A stretch of DNA of 13,973 bases from Alphaproteobacteria bacterium. Lineage in GTDB: Bacteria; Pseudomonadota; Alphaproteobacteria; ATCC43930; CGMCC-115725. Position numbers and translations under genes: made by a program. How positions within the stretch are numbered: position 1 is the first letter of the stretch; the number at the start of each line of letters is the position of its first letter. Shown piece after piece: positions 5,949 to 13,076 of the stretch. The notes beneath the pieces are model-generated. The model was not told the origin of the DNA and did no database searches. It saw nothing but the letters and a program-made list of their open reading frames with translations. Location of the stretch: NCBI GenBank assembly GCA_005888425.1, contig VAZF01000205.1, positions 1-13,973 of the forward strand, written 5' to 3'.

Positions 5949-6314
5949 CTAAAACTGCAGGCCGCCCTCGCGGGCGGCGTCGGCCAGCGCCTTGATCCGG
6001 CCGTGAAACAGATAGGCGCCGCGATCGAAGACGACGCGGTCGACGCCGGCCGCCTTGGCCCGCTCGGCGAGGAGCTTCCCGACGGCGCTCGCCGCGGCCG
6101 TATCGGAGCCGGTCTTCAGGTTCGGCTTGACGGTCGCATCTAACGTCGAGGCCGCCGCCAGCGTGCGGCCGGCCTGATCGTCGATGATCTGGGCGTAGAT
6201 GTGCCGCGACGAGCGGAACACCGACAGGCGCGCGCGGCCCTTCGCCGCCAGGCGCACCCGGAACCGGACCCGCTGGCGGCGCCGCCGGAACAGCGCTTCT
6301 GGTTTGTTCGACAT
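5949..6314 (-). CDS. rplR: 50S ribosomal protein L18
   Basis: Large-subunit L18, 121 residues, which with L5 and L25 binds 5S rRNA in the central protuberance. Recognised by the Arg-rich start LFRRRRQRVRFRVRLAAKGR, then LSVFRSSRHIYAQIIDD, GKLLAERAKAAGVDRVVFDR and the ending GRIKALADAAREGGLQF. The ATG at 6312-6314 follows GGAGAA at about 8 nt and lies 18 nt after rplF. Normal length and no unusual features. Confidence 0.98.
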   Translation of the reverse strand: MSNKPEALFRRRRQRVRFRVRLAAKGRARLSVFRSSRHIYAQIIDDQAGRTLAAASTLDATVKPNLKTGSDTAAASAVGKLLAERAKAAGVDRVVFDRGAYLFHGRIKALADAAREGGLQF

Positions 6315-6332
6315 GCGTCCAGTTCTCCGGGC

Positions 6333-6866
6333 CTACTTCTTCTTGCCTTCCTTGCGACGGACCGTTTCGTCGGCGTATTTGATGCCCTTGCCCTTATAGG
6401 GCTCGGGCGGCCGAAAACCGCGGATCTCGGCGGCGACCTGGCCGACGCGCTGCTTGTCGGCGCCGGTGACCGCGATCACGGTCGGGCGCTCGCAGGCGAT
6501 CCGCACATCGGGCGGGATCGGGTAGTTGATGTCGTGGCTGTAGCCGAGCTGCAGGGTCAGGTTCTTGCCCTGGACCGCAGCGCGATAGCCGACGCCGTTG
6601 ATTTCGAGATTGCGCGTGAAGCCGTTCGCGACGCCCGTCACCATGTTGTTGACGAGAGCGCGCGTCGTGCCCCACAGCGCGCGGGCACGCTTTGTCTCGC
6701 TGCCCGGGGTGATCGTCACGGCGCCGTTCTCGACCGTGGCGGCGACCTCGCCGCTGACCGTCGTCGTCAGCGCGCCGAGACGGCCCTTGACGGTCAGCGT
6801 CTGACCGGAGAGCTGCACCTCGACCCCTTGCGGGATGGCGACAGGATGTTTGCCGATACGCGACAT
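6333..6866 (-). CDS. rplF: 50S ribosomal protein L6
   Basis: Large-subunit L6, 177 residues, located near the factor-binding site and sarcin-ricin loop. The frame stays open for another 72 codons upstream, but MSRIGKHPVAIPQGVEV is the family N-terminus, and GAGG 5-6 nt before the ATG at 6864-6866 supports it. Two tandem L6 domains are evident: GKHPVAIPQGVEVQLSGQTL and VGYRAAVQGKNLTLQLGYSH. The C-terminus has the conserved DKQRVGQVAAEIRGFRPPEP and PYKGKGIKYADETVRRKEGK. It follows rpsH by 22 nt. Confidence 0.98.
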   Translation of the reverse strand: MSRIGKHPVAIPQGVEVQLSGQTLTVKGRLGALTTTVSGEVAATVENGAVTITPGSETKRARALWGTTRALVNNMVTGVANGFTRNLEINGVGYRAAVQGKNLTLQLGYSHDINYPIPPDVRIACERPTVIAVTGADKQRVGQVAAEIRGFRPPEPYKGKGIKYADETVRRKEGKKK

Positions 6867-6888
6867 GATTACCTCGAAACCCGGTGTC

Positions 6889-7287
6889 TCAGAACACGCG
6901 GCACAGCACCTCGCCGCCGACATTGGCGGCGCGGGCTTCGTTGTCGGACAAAACGCCGCGCGGGGTCGACAGGATCGAGATGCCGAGCCCGCTATAGACC
7001 CGCGGCAAATCGATAAGCTTCGAGTAGATACGGCGGCCGGGTTTGGAGACTCGCGAAATCTCCCGGATGACCGGCTCGCCATCGACGTATTTCAGTTCAA
7101 TCTTGAGCTCGGCGATGCCGGGGCGGACCTGCTCGCGCGTAAAGCCGCGGATATAGCCTTCGCGCTTCAGGACATCCAAAACGTTGGCGCGCATCTTCGA
7201 TGCCGGCGCGGCGACGACCGCCTGGCGGGCGCGCTGTCCGTTGCGGATGCGGGTCAGCATGTCGCCGAGCGGATCGCTCATCGTCAT
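6889..7287 (-). CDS. rpsH: 30S ribosomal protein S8
   Basis: Small-subunit S8, 132 residues, a primary binder of the central domain of 16S rRNA. Marks: MSDPLGDMLTRIRNGQRARQ at the N-terminus, FTREQVRPGIAELKIELKY in the middle, and the rRNA-binding end SILSTPRGVLSDNEARAANV then GGEVLCRVF. An ATG at 7285-7287 with GAGGAGG about 6 nt upstream is taken as start; an ATG two codons later (MSDP) is also possible. In E. coli S8 represses the spc operon by binding mRNA at the rplE start; whether that holds here cannot be told from this sequence. Confidence 0.98.
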   Translation of the reverse strand: MTMSDPLGDMLTRIRNGQRARQAVVAAPASKMRANVLDVLKREGYIRGFTREQVRPGIAELKIELKYVDGEPVIREISRVSKPGRRIYSKLIDLPRVYSGLGISILSTPRGVLSDNEARAANVGGEVLCRVF

Positions 7288-7300
7288 GGCTCGCCTCCTC

Positions 7301-7606
7301 TTACCAGCTCGACTTCAGCATGCCCGGGATCTGGCCGGACGATGCCAATTCCCGCACCGCGATGCGCGACAATTTGAACTTGCGGTAAACGCCGCGCGGG
7401 CGGCCGGTCAGCGAGCAGCGGTTGCGAATGCGCGTCTGCGAGCTGTTGCGCGGCAATTCGGTCAGCTTCAGCTGCGCCTCGAAGCGCTCCTCCGGGGCCG
7501 CGTTGCGGTCGCGCGCGATCGCCTTCAACCGCTCGCGGCGCGGGTTGTAGCGCTTGGCGAGCAGGGCGCGCCGATTGTTCTTTTCGATCGAACTCTTCTT
7601 AGCCAT
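7301..7606 (-). CDS. rpsN: 30S ribosomal protein S14, zinc-free type
   Basis: Small-subunit head protein S14, 101 residues, the long form without a CXXC zinc finger, typical of proteobacteria. The start at ATG 7604-7606 gives MAKKSSIEKNNRRALLAKRY; a longer frame upstream has no family support. The C-terminal core RNRCSLTGRPRGVYRKFKLS and ELASSGQIPGMLKSSW is diagnostic. Only one Cys of the zinc-site region is present, consistent with the zinc-independent class. It follows rplE by 23 nt, and its TAA stop lies 13 nt before rpsH. Confidence 0.98.
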   Translation of the reverse strand: MAKKSSIEKNNRRALLAKRYNPRRERLKAIARDRNAAPEERFEAQLKLTELPRNSSQTRIRNRCSLTGRPRGVYRKFKLSRIAVRELASSGQIPGMLKSSW

Positions 7607-7629
7607 CGGGCTCGGATCTCCGCAGGCGG

Positions 7630-8169
7630 TCAATTCTGGAAAGGCATTTCGAAGCCGCGCAACAGTGCTTTGGCTTCGGCGTCGGTCTTGGCGGTCGTGA
7701 CGATGACAATGTCCATGCCGCGCACGGCATCCACCTTGTCATAATCGATCTCGGGGAAAACGAGTTGCTCGCGTAGCCCCAGAGCATAATTGCCGCGCCC
7801 GTCGAAGCTGCGCCCGGAGACGCCGCGGAAATCGCGGACGCGCGGCAGGGCGATGTTGATCAGCCGGTCGAGAAACTCGTACATGCGCTGTCGGCGCAAG
7901 GTCACCTTGACGCCGATCGGCATGTTTTGGCGCAATTTGAATGTCGCGATCGACTGCTTGGCGCGGATCACGACCGGATGCTGGCCGGTGATCGCAGTCA
8001 GGTCGTTGACCGCGGCATCGATTTTCTTCGCGTCCTGCACCGCCTCGCCAACACCGACATTGACGACGATCTTGTCGAGGCGCGGCACCTGCAGCGCGTT
8101 CTTGTAGCCGAACTCCTGCATCAGAGCCGGCTTTACCTCGCTGTCGTAGCGCTCCTGAAGACGGGTCAT
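7630..8169 (-). CDS. rplE: 50S ribosomal protein L5
   Basis: Large-subunit L5, 179 residues, the canonical length; it binds 5S rRNA and forms bridge B1b with S13. The start MTRLQERYDSEVKPALMQEF is chosen at ATG 8167-8169; a frame extending 34 codons further has no family match. Other marks: PRLDKIVVNVGVGEAVQDAK, GQHPVVIRAKQSIATFKLR, RGNYALGLREQLVFPEIDYD and GMDIVIVTTAKTDAEAKALL. No good ribosome binding site stands at the usual distance; instead a five-codon ORF with GAGG ahead of it ends on this ATG. It starts 25 nt after rplX, the junction where S8 controls the operon in E. coli. Confidence 0.98.
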   Translation of the reverse strand: MTRLQERYDSEVKPALMQEFGYKNALQVPRLDKIVVNVGVGEAVQDAKKIDAAVNDLTAITGQHPVVIRAKQSIATFKLRQNMPIGVKVTLRRQRMYEFLDRLINIALPRVRDFRGVSGRSFDGRGNYALGLREQLVFPEIDYDKVDAVRGMDIVIVTTAKTDAEAKALLRGFEMPFQN

Positions 8170-8183
8170 TGGCGGGGCTTCAT
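8166..8183 (-). other. Possible 5-codon micro-ORF ending on the rplE start codon
   Basis: ATG at 8181-8183 encodes MKPRQ and stops at TGA 8166-8168, which overlaps the rplE ATG as ATGA. A GAGG about 9 nt upstream could serve it, while rplE lacks its own well-placed site. This matches the arrangement at rplO. It may equally be coincidence. Confidence 0.18.
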
Positions 8184-8194
8184 ATCCAGGGGCC

Positions 8195-8515
8195 TCACTT
8201 ATCGATGACTTCGCCCGAGCGGCGGGCGATGCGGACCTTGCGGCCGCCATCGAGGAATTTGTAGCCGACACGGGTCGGCTTGTTGGTCTGCGGATCGATA
8301 TGGGCGAGGTTCGAGATGTGGATCTTCAGCTCTTTCTCGACGATGCCGCCGGGATCGCCCATGCTGGGCTTCGAATGCCGACGCGCGATGTGGACGCCCT
8401 GCACGACGGCGCGCTCCTCGGCCGGAAAAACGCGCAGCACCTTGCCCTGCTTTCCCTTGTCGCGGCCGCTGATGACGACGACGTTGTCGTCCTTTTTGAT
8501 CTTCAGCTTCGCCAT
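8195..8515 (-). CDS. rplX: 50S ribosomal protein L24
   Basis: Large-subunit assembly initiator L24, 106 residues. The N-terminal KOW motif is clear (KIKKDDNVVVISGRDKGKQG, then KVLRVFPAE), followed by VVQGVHIARRHSKPS, GGIVEKELKIHISNLAHIDP and RVGYKFLDGGRKVRIARRSG. The ATG at 8513-8515 is two bases after the rplN stop and has GAGGTG 8-9 nt upstream. The frame is open for more than 200 codons upstream, but that part is the shadow of rplN and rpsQ. Confidence 0.98.
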   Translation of the reverse strand: MAKLKIKKDDNVVVISGRDKGKQGKVLRVFPAEERAVVQGVHIARRHSKPSMGDPGGIVEKELKIHISNLAHIDPQTNKPTRVGYKFLDGGRKVRIARRSGEVIDK

Positions 8516-8517
8516 CG

Positions 8518-8886
8518 TCACAGCACCTCGGGCGCGAGCGAGACGATCTTCATAAAGCGGCGCGCCCTGAGTTCGCGGGTCACCGGCCCAAAGATGCGGG
8601 TGCCGATCGGCTCGCCTTGGCGGCTGATCAAGACGGCCGCGTTGCGGTCGAAGCGGATCGCGCTGCCGTCGTCTCGGCGGATTTCCTTGGCGGTACGCAC
8701 GATCACAGCGCGGTGCACGTCGCCCTTCTTGACGCGGCCGCGCGGGATCGCCTCCTTGACCGAGACAATGATGACATCGCCGACCGTGGCGGTCTTGCGC
8801 TTCGACCCGCCGAGCACCTTGATGCACTGAACCCGCCGCGCGCCGGAATTGTCGGCGACGTCGAGATTGGTCTGCATCTGGATCAT
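8518..8886 (-). CDS. rplN: 50S ribosomal protein L14
   Basis: Large-subunit L14, 122 residues, exactly the family length; it forms intersubunit bridges and is the target of the silencing factor RsfS. Signature elements: MIQMQTNLDVADNSGARRVQ, IKVLGGSKRKTATVGDVIIV, GDVHRAVIVRTAKEIRRDDG and GTRIFGPVTRELRARRFMKI. The ATG overlaps the rpsQ stop by four bases (ATGA, 8883-8886), with GGGAGG 6 nt upstream, so the two are translationally coupled. Confidence 0.98.
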   Translation of the reverse strand: MIQMQTNLDVADNSGARRVQCIKVLGGSKRKTATVGDVIIVSVKEAIPRGRVKKGDVHRAVIVRTAKEIRRDDGSAIRFDRNAAVLISRQGEPIGTRIFGPVTRELRARRFMKIVSLAPEVL

Positions 8887-9236
8887 GCGGCGCCTCCCGC
8901 CTCTTCACCCGCCGCGCTCCGCGACGCACGGCGGCGGCGCGGCGGCGCTTCGGGCGCCGTCTCGGCGGCAGCGCGACGGTTACCGCGCCCGGGCGCCGCA
9001 TCCGCCGGCCCCTCGATGACGATCCAAGACTTGCGCTTCGAGATCGGGCGGGTTTCCTCGATCTTGACCGCGTCGCCGGCGCGGTAGCGGTTTTCCTCGT
9101 CGTGCGCCGCGAATTTCTTCGAGCGCGAGATGAACTTCTTGTAGACGGGATGCATGAAGCGCCGCTCGACGCGCACAATCACCGTCTTGTCGCAAGCGTC
9201 GCTGGTTACGACGCCCTGGAGAACGCGTTTCGGCAT
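8883..9236 (-). CDS. rpsQ: 30S ribosomal protein S17 with long C-terminal tail
   Basis: Small-subunit S17, an OB-fold 16S rRNA binder. The start MPKRVLQGVVTSDACDKTVI at ATG 9234-9236 is the family N-terminus and CGGAG lies 5 nt upstream; the reading frame is open for 40 more codons but these lie within rpmC. The core (residues 1 to about 77) includes RRFMHPVYKKFISRSKKFAA, DEENRYRAGDAVKIEETRPI and SKRKSWIVIEG. Residues 79-117 are an Ala/Arg/Glu-rich low-complexity tail (AAPGRGNRRAAAETAPEAPP and RRRRASRSAAGEEAGGAA), making it 117 residues rather than the usual 80-90. It overlaps rplN by ATGA. Confidence 0.97.
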   Translation of the reverse strand: MPKRVLQGVVTSDACDKTVIVRVERRFMHPVYKKFISRSKKFAAHDEENRYRAGDAVKIEETRPISKRKSWIVIEGPADAAPGRGNRRAAAETAPEAPPRRRRASRSAAGEEAGGAA

Positions 9237-9237
9237 G

Positions 9238-9465
9238 CTAACTCCGAGCCTTGGCTTGCGAGATCGCCGGGCGGCGCCGCTCGCCGAGAATGGTCTTGAT
9301 GCGGGCGATGTCGCGCCGCACCTGGCGCACCCGCGCGGTGTTTTCGAGCTGGCCACTGGCGCGCTGGAAACGCAGGTTGAAGATCTCCTTGCCGAGCGTG
9401 TCGACCTCTTCGGTCAATTCATCCTCACTGCGCGCGCGCAAATCGCCGGCTTTTCTGCCCTTCAC
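9238..9465 (-). CDS. rpmC: 50S ribosomal protein L29
   Basis: Large-subunit L29, 75 residues, a two-helix coiled hairpin near the tunnel exit that contacts SRP and trigger factor with L23. The pattern LRARSEDELTEEVDTLGKEI, FNLRFQRASGQLENTARVRQ and VRRDIARIKTILGERR is typical. The start codon is GTG (9463-9465), overlapping the rplP stop as GTGA and preceded by GAGGAGG 7 nt upstream. The last eight residues or so (PAISQAKARS) extend slightly beyond the common end. Confidence 0.97.
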   Translation of the reverse strand: MKGRKAGDLRARSEDELTEEVDTLGKEIFNLRFQRASGQLENTARVRQVRRDIARIKTILGERRRPAISQAKARS

Positions 9466-9887
9466 GGCTGCGCCTCCTCGCCGGTGCGGCTGACAAAACG
9501 GGTTGCGATCGGCAATTTCGCGGCCGCCAAATCAAAAGCCTCACGGGCGATCTGAGGCGAGACGCCGTCGAGCTCGAACATGATGCGGCCGGGCTTGACG
9601 CGGCACACCCAGAATTCCGGCGAGCCCTTGCCGCTCCCCATGCGAACCTCGGCCGGTTTGGACGATACCGGGACGTCGGGGAAGATGCGGATCCAGACGC
9701 GGCCGACGCGCTTGATGTGGCGCGTGATCGAGCGCCGCGCCGCCTCGATCTGGCGCGCCGTGATGCGGCCAGGGTCGACCGCCTTGAGGCCGAAGGCGCC
9801 AAAATTGAGCGACGTGCCGCCCTTGGCCACGCCATGAATGCGGCCCTTATGCGCCTTGCGGTATTTGCTGCGTTTCGGAGCAAGCAT
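9462..9887 (-). CDS. rplP: 50S ribosomal protein L16
   Basis: Large-subunit L16, 141 residues (family about 137), which helps position A-site tRNA and is a late assembly protein. Marks: MLAPKRSKYRKAHKGRIHG, SLNFGAFGLKAVDPGRITAR, QIEAARRSITRHIKRVGRVW, IRIFPDVPVSSKPAEVRMGS and GKGSPEFWVCRVKPGRIMFE. The ATG at 9885-9887 has AGGTGG 7 nt upstream and is 11 nt after rpsC. Its end overlaps the rpmC start. Confidence 0.98.
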   Translation of the reverse strand: MLAPKRSKYRKAHKGRIHGVAKGGTSLNFGAFGLKAVDPGRITARQIEAARRSITRHIKRVGRVWIRIFPDVPVSSKPAEVRMGSGKGSPEFWVCRVKPGRIMFELDGVSPQIAREAFDLAAAKLPIATRFVSRTGEEAQP

Positions 9888-9898
9888 GTCTCGGCCAC

Positions 9899-10606
9899 CT
9901 ATTCGCGGTCGCGCTCACGGCGGCCGCCGCGCTCGGGCGGCTGACCTTCGGCGACGCGCTTATCCTGCGCCATCGGGTCATGCGCCAGGATCTCGCCCTT
10001 GAACACCCAGACCTTGACGCCGCAGGTGCCGTAGGTGGTCTTTGCCGTCGCGGTGCCGAAATCGACATCGGCGCGCAGCGTGTGCAGCGGCACCCGGCCC
10101 TCGCGGTACCATTCCATGCGCGCGATCTCGGCGCCGCCGAGCCGGCCGGAGCAGTTGATGCGGATGCCCTGGGCGCCAAACCGCATCGCCGATTGGACGG
10201 CGCGCTTCATTGCGCGGCGGAAGGCGACGCGGCGCTCCAATTGCTGGGCGATGCCCTCGGCGATCAGCTTCGCCTCGATCTCGGGCTTCCGGATCTCGAT
10301 GATATTGAGGCTGACCTCGCTGTTCGTGACCTTGGCGATGTCGCCGCGCAGCTTGTCGATGTCAGCGCCCTTCTTGCCGATGACGACGCCAGGGCGCGCC
10401 GAATGCAAGGTGATGCGGGTCTTTTTCGCGGCGCGCTCGATCAACACCTTTGAGATCGCCGCCTGGGTCAACCGGCCGCCGAGGAATTTGCGCAATTTCA
10501 GATCGTCGAGCAGCTGGTTGCCGTATTCCTTGCGCGAGAACCAGCGCGAATCCCAAGTGCGGTTGATGCCGAGCCGCAGCCCGATCGGATTGACTTTCTG
10601 TCCCAT
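9899..10606 (-). CDS. rpsC: 30S ribosomal protein S3
   Basis: Small-subunit S3, 235 residues, part of the mRNA entry channel. The N-terminus MGQKVNPIGLRLGINRTWDS is diagnostic. A type II KH domain follows, with its GxxG-type loop in HSARPGVVIGKKGADIDKLR (about residues 68-87). The C-terminal domain has GIAQQLERRVAFRRAMKRAV, GAQGIRINCSGRLGGAEIAR and GTCGVKVWVFKGEIL. The last 20 residues are charged and low complexity. The ATG overlaps the rplV stop by one base (TGATG) and has GGAGAGGG about 7 nt upstream. Confidence 0.98.
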   Translation of the reverse strand: MGQKVNPIGLRLGINRTWDSRWFSRKEYGNQLLDDLKLRKFLGGRLTQAAISKVLIERAAKKTRITLHSARPGVVIGKKGADIDKLRGDIAKVTNSEVSLNIIEIRKPEIEAKLIAEGIAQQLERRVAFRRAMKRAVQSAMRFGAQGIRINCSGRLGGAEIARMEWYREGRVPLHTLRADVDFGTATAKTTYGTCGVKVWVFKGEILAHDPMAQDKRVAEGQPPERGGRRERDRE

Positions 10607-11001
10607 CAGGCACCCTCTCCAACTTCGTCTTCGGCGCGCTCGCGCACGACAATGCTGAGATGCGCGAAATGCTTTTCGATGCGCGCCGAGCGGCCGCGGC
10701 CGCGCGTGTGGAAACGCTTCATGACAAAAGCCCGGCCGACCGTCGCTTCCTTAACATAGAGCCGGTCGACATCGAGCTGATGGTTGTTCTCGGCGTTGGC
10801 GATGGCCGCCTGGAGTACCTTCCTTACATCCTGCGCGATGCGGCGGCGCGAGAAGGTCAGCTCGGCCAAAGCGTCCGCCGCGTCCTTGCCGCGGATCGTC
10901 TGCGCGACGAGGTTCAGCTTCTGCGCGCTGCTGCGCAGCGCGCGCAGAAACGCGGAGGCTTCATTGTCGGCGAGACGGCGGGCGGCGGCTTGCTTGCCCA
11001 T
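10606..11001 (-). CDS. rplV: 50S ribosomal protein L22
   Basis: Large-subunit L22, 131 residues, lining the peptide exit tunnel. I place the start at ATG 10999-11001 (MGKQAAARRLADNEASAFLR) because alphaproteobacterial L22 begins MGK and AGAGGA lies 6-8 nt upstream. An ATG 33 nt further up would add 11 unrelated residues and overlap rpsS. The hairpin loop region and end are well conserved: AIANAENNHQLDVDRLYVKE, AFVMKRFHTRGRGRSARIEK. The usual SPRKLNLVA near the N-terminus reads SAQKLNLVA here, a modest variant. It begins one base after the rpsS stop. Confidence 0.97.
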   Translation of the reverse strand: MGKQAAARRLADNEASAFLRALRSSAQKLNLVAQTIRGKDAADALAELTFSRRRIAQDVRKVLQAAIANAENNHQLDVDRLYVKEATVGRAFVMKRFHTRGRGRSARIEKHFAHLSIVVRERAEDEVGEGA

Positions 11002-11002
11002 C

Positions 11003-11281
11003 TCAGGTCCTCTTTGCCCGCTTGTCGCCGGCATGGCCGTAAAAGGTGCGGGTCGGCGCGAACTCGCCGAGCTTGTGGCCGATCATGTTCTCGGTCACCA
11101 GCACCGGGATGAATTTATGGCCGTTATAGACACCGAACGTCAGGCCGACGAATTGCGGGAAGATCGTCGAGCGGCGCGACCAGGTGCGGATCACCTCGTT
11201 GCGGCCGGAGCCGCGCGACTTCTCGGCTTTCTTCATCAGATAGCCGTCGACAAACGGCCCTTTCCATACCGAGCGCGCCAC
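11003..11281 (-). CDS. rpsS: 30S ribosomal protein S19
   Basis: Small-subunit head protein S19, 92 residues, the normal length, pairing with S13. The sequence MARSVWKGPFVDGYLMKKAE, TWSRRSTIFPQFVGLTFGVY, NGHKFIPVLVTENMIGHKLG and EFAPTRTFYGHAGDKRAKRT matches the family from end to end. The start codon is GTG (11279-11281) with GGAG about 7 nt upstream, and it lies 18 nt after rplB. Confidence 0.98.
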   Translation of the reverse strand: MARSVWKGPFVDGYLMKKAEKSRGSGRNEVIRTWSRRSTIFPQFVGLTFGVYNGHKFIPVLVTENMIGHKLGEFAPTRTFYGHAGDKRAKRT

Positions 11282-11299
11282 GCTCTCTCTCCGTCCTGA

Positions 11300-12127
11300 T
11301 TACTTCGACTGACGGCGGCGGATGATCAGCCGATCCGTCGCCTTGTTTTGCCGGGTCTTCTTGCCTTTGGTCGGCTTGCCCCACGGGGTCACCGGATGAC
11401 GGCCGCCGGAGGTCTTGCCTTCGCCGCCGCCATGTGGGTGATCGATCGGGTTCATCGCGACACCGCGCACCGAGGGCTTGCGGCCGAGCCAGCGGTTCCG
11501 CCCGGCCTTGCCGATGACGATGTTCTGATGATCGGGGTTCGACACCGCGCCGATCGTCGCGCGACATTCGGCGCGCACCATCCGCATCTCGCCCGAGGTC
11601 ATCCGCAATAGCGCGTAACCCTGCTCGCGGCCGACCAACTGAACATAAGTGCCGGCTGAGCGGGCCATCTGGCCACCCTTCCCCGGCTTCATCTCGACAT
11701 TGTGGACGATCGTGCCGAGGGGCATGTTGCGCAACGGCATCGCGTTGCCCGGTTTGACGTCGACCCGCTCGCCTGAGACGACGCTGTCGCCGGCGCGCAG
11801 CCGCTGCGGCGCGAGGATGTAGGATTGTTCGCCATCGGGGTAGCGGATCAGCGCGATGAAGGCGGTGCGGTTCGGGTCGTATTCGAGCCGCTCGACAACC
11901 GCCGCGACATCGTCTTTGCGCCGCTTGAAATCGACGACGCGATAGCGCCGTTTGTGACCGCCGCCACGCCAGCGCACCATGATGCGGCCGGAATTGTTGC
12001 GGCCGCCCTTCTGGCGCAGACCCTCGGTCAACGTCTTGACGGGCTTCCCCTTCCACAGCTCGCTACGGTCGACGATAACGAGATGGCGTTGCGAGGGGGT
12101 TGTCGGATTGAAGGTTTTTAGCGCCAT
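11300..12127 (-). CDS. rplB: 50S ribosomal protein L2
   Basis: Large-subunit core protein L2, 275 residues, required for subunit association and peptidyl transferase centre integrity. It starts MALKTFNPTTPSQRHLVIVD; the OB-fold carries GGHKRRYRVVDFKRRKDDVA, and the SH3-like domain carries LRNMPLGTIVHNVEMKPGKG and GQMARSAGTYVQLVGREQGY. The catalytic-centre loop NPIDHPHGGGEGKTSGGRHP has the conserved His residues. The ATG at 12125-12127 is only two bases after the rplW stop, indicating coupled translation. Confidence 0.98.
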   Translation of the reverse strand: MALKTFNPTTPSQRHLVIVDRSELWKGKPVKTLTEGLRQKGGRNNSGRIMVRWRGGGHKRRYRVVDFKRRKDDVAAVVERLEYDPNRTAFIALIRYPDGEQSYILAPQRLRAGDSVVSGERVDVKPGNAMPLRNMPLGTIVHNVEMKPGKGGQMARSAGTYVQLVGREQGYALLRMTSGEMRMVRAECRATIGAVSNPDHQNIVIGKAGRNRWLGRKPSVRGVAMNPIDHPHGGGEGKTSGGRHPVTPWGKPTKGKKTRQNKATDRLIIRRRQSK

Positions 12128-12129
12128 CG

Positions 12130-12462
12130 CTAGATCCCTGTGGTCACGTCGATGCGCGAGCCTTCGGCCAGCGTGACGATCGCCTTTTTGTAATCGGAGC
12201 GGCGGCCGGGCTGGCCGCGAAACCGCTTTGTCTTGCCCTCGACGCGGATCGTGTTGACGGCATCGACCTTGACGTCAAACAGGCCTTCGACAGCCGCCTT
12301 GACCTCGCGCTTTGTCGCGTCGAGCGCAACCCGGAAAATGACCTGATTGTGCTCGGATGCGGAGGTCGCCTTCTCGGTGATCACCGGCGAGCGCACGATG
12401 TCGTACATCTCCTGACGCGTCAGGCGCGTCTCAGCCGGCGGGATGACACGGAAGCGGCTCAT
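12130..12462 (-). CDS. rplW: 50S ribosomal protein L23
   Basis: Large-subunit L23, 110 residues, the docking site for trigger factor and SRP at the tunnel exit. The diagnostic part is MYDIVRSPVITEKATSASEH, VIFRVALDATKREVKAAVEG and FDVKVDAVNTIRVEGKTKRF. The first 18 residues (MSRFRVIPPAETRLTRQE) are not typical of the family, so the second ATG (12406-12408) is a possible start giving 92 residues. I prefer the first because its ATG overlaps the rplD stop by ATGA, the pattern used across this operon. Confidence 0.95.
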   Translation of the reverse strand: MSRFRVIPPAETRLTRQEMYDIVRSPVITEKATSASEHNQVIFRVALDATKREVKAAVEGLFDVKVDAVNTIRVEGKTKRFRGQPGRRSDYKKAIVTLAEGSRIDVTTGI

Positions 12463-13076
12463 CGGAGACGGGCCTCGAGCTGTTGCACGGCGGCGCGCGT
12501 CAGGACGAGCGTGTCGCGCCGCAGGATGTCATAGACATTGGCGCCCTGCTCCGGCAGCACATCGACCTTTGGCAGATTGCGAGCGGCGCGCGCGAAACTC
12601 TCGTTGACCGCGCCGTCGATGATCAGAACCGACCCCCAGCCGAGCGCCTCGAAGCGCGAGCGCAACGCCTTTGTCTTCGCGTCGTCCAGCCGCGCCTCGT
12701 CGACGACGACGAGCTTGCCCTCGGCTTGCTTCGCCGACAGCGCGGTCTTGAGACCGAGCCGGCGCACCTTTTTCTGCAGGCCGAATTCATGGCTGCGCAC
12801 GACCGGGCCAAAGATCACCGCACCGCCGCGGAATTGCGGCGAGCGCAGGCTGCCCTGGCGGGCGCGGCCGGTGCCCTTCTGGCGATAGGGCTTTTTGGTC
12901 GTGCCGCTGATGTCGCTGACGCCCTTTGTCTTGTGCGTGCCGGCGCGGCGCTTGGAGAGCTGCCAGTTGACGACACGCGCCAGGATGTCGCGGCGGACCG
13001 GCAGGCCGAAGACCGCTTCGGACAGCTCGATATCGCCGACTTCCTGATTGTCGAGATTGCGGACGGTGAGCTTCAT
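12459..13076 (-). CDS. rplD: 50S ribosomal protein L4
   Basis: Large-subunit L4, 205 residues, reaching the exit-tunnel constriction opposite L22. The long rRNA-binding loop is clear: TKGVSDISGTTKKPYRQKGT, GRARQGSLRSPQFRGGAVIF. The C-terminal Rossmann-like half has LIIDGAVNESFARAARNLPK and the ending NVYDILRRDTLVLTRAAVQQ. The ATG at 13074-13076 overlaps the rplC stop by ATGA and has GGAGGGG 8 nt upstream. In E. coli L4 autoregulates the S10 operon from the leader of rpsJ; that leader is outside this window. Confidence 0.98.
   Translation of the reverse strand: MKLTVRNLDNQEVGDIELSEAVFGLPVRRDILARVVNWQLSKRRAGTHKTKGVSDISGTTKKPYRQKGTGRARQGSLRSPQFRGGAVIFGPVVRSHEFGLQKKVRRLGLKTALSAKQAEGKLVVVDEARLDDAKTKALRSRFEALGWGSVLIIDGAVNESFARAARNLPKVDVLPEQGANVYDILRRDTLVLTRAAVQQLEARLR

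Noticed and set aside
6867..7082. Upstream in-frame extension of rplF
   Set aside because: It overlaps rpsH and has no L6 similarity; MSRIGKHP is the family start.
8516..9178. Upstream in-frame extension of rplX
   Set aside because: The additional residues are an Arg-rich translation of rplN and rpsQ in another frame; the true L24 start is at 8515 with a good ribosome binding site.
10906..10935. L22 reads SAQKLNLVA where SPRKLNLVA is common
   Set aside because: Related alphaproteobacterial L22 proteins vary at this site as far as I recall, and the rest of the protein is normal.
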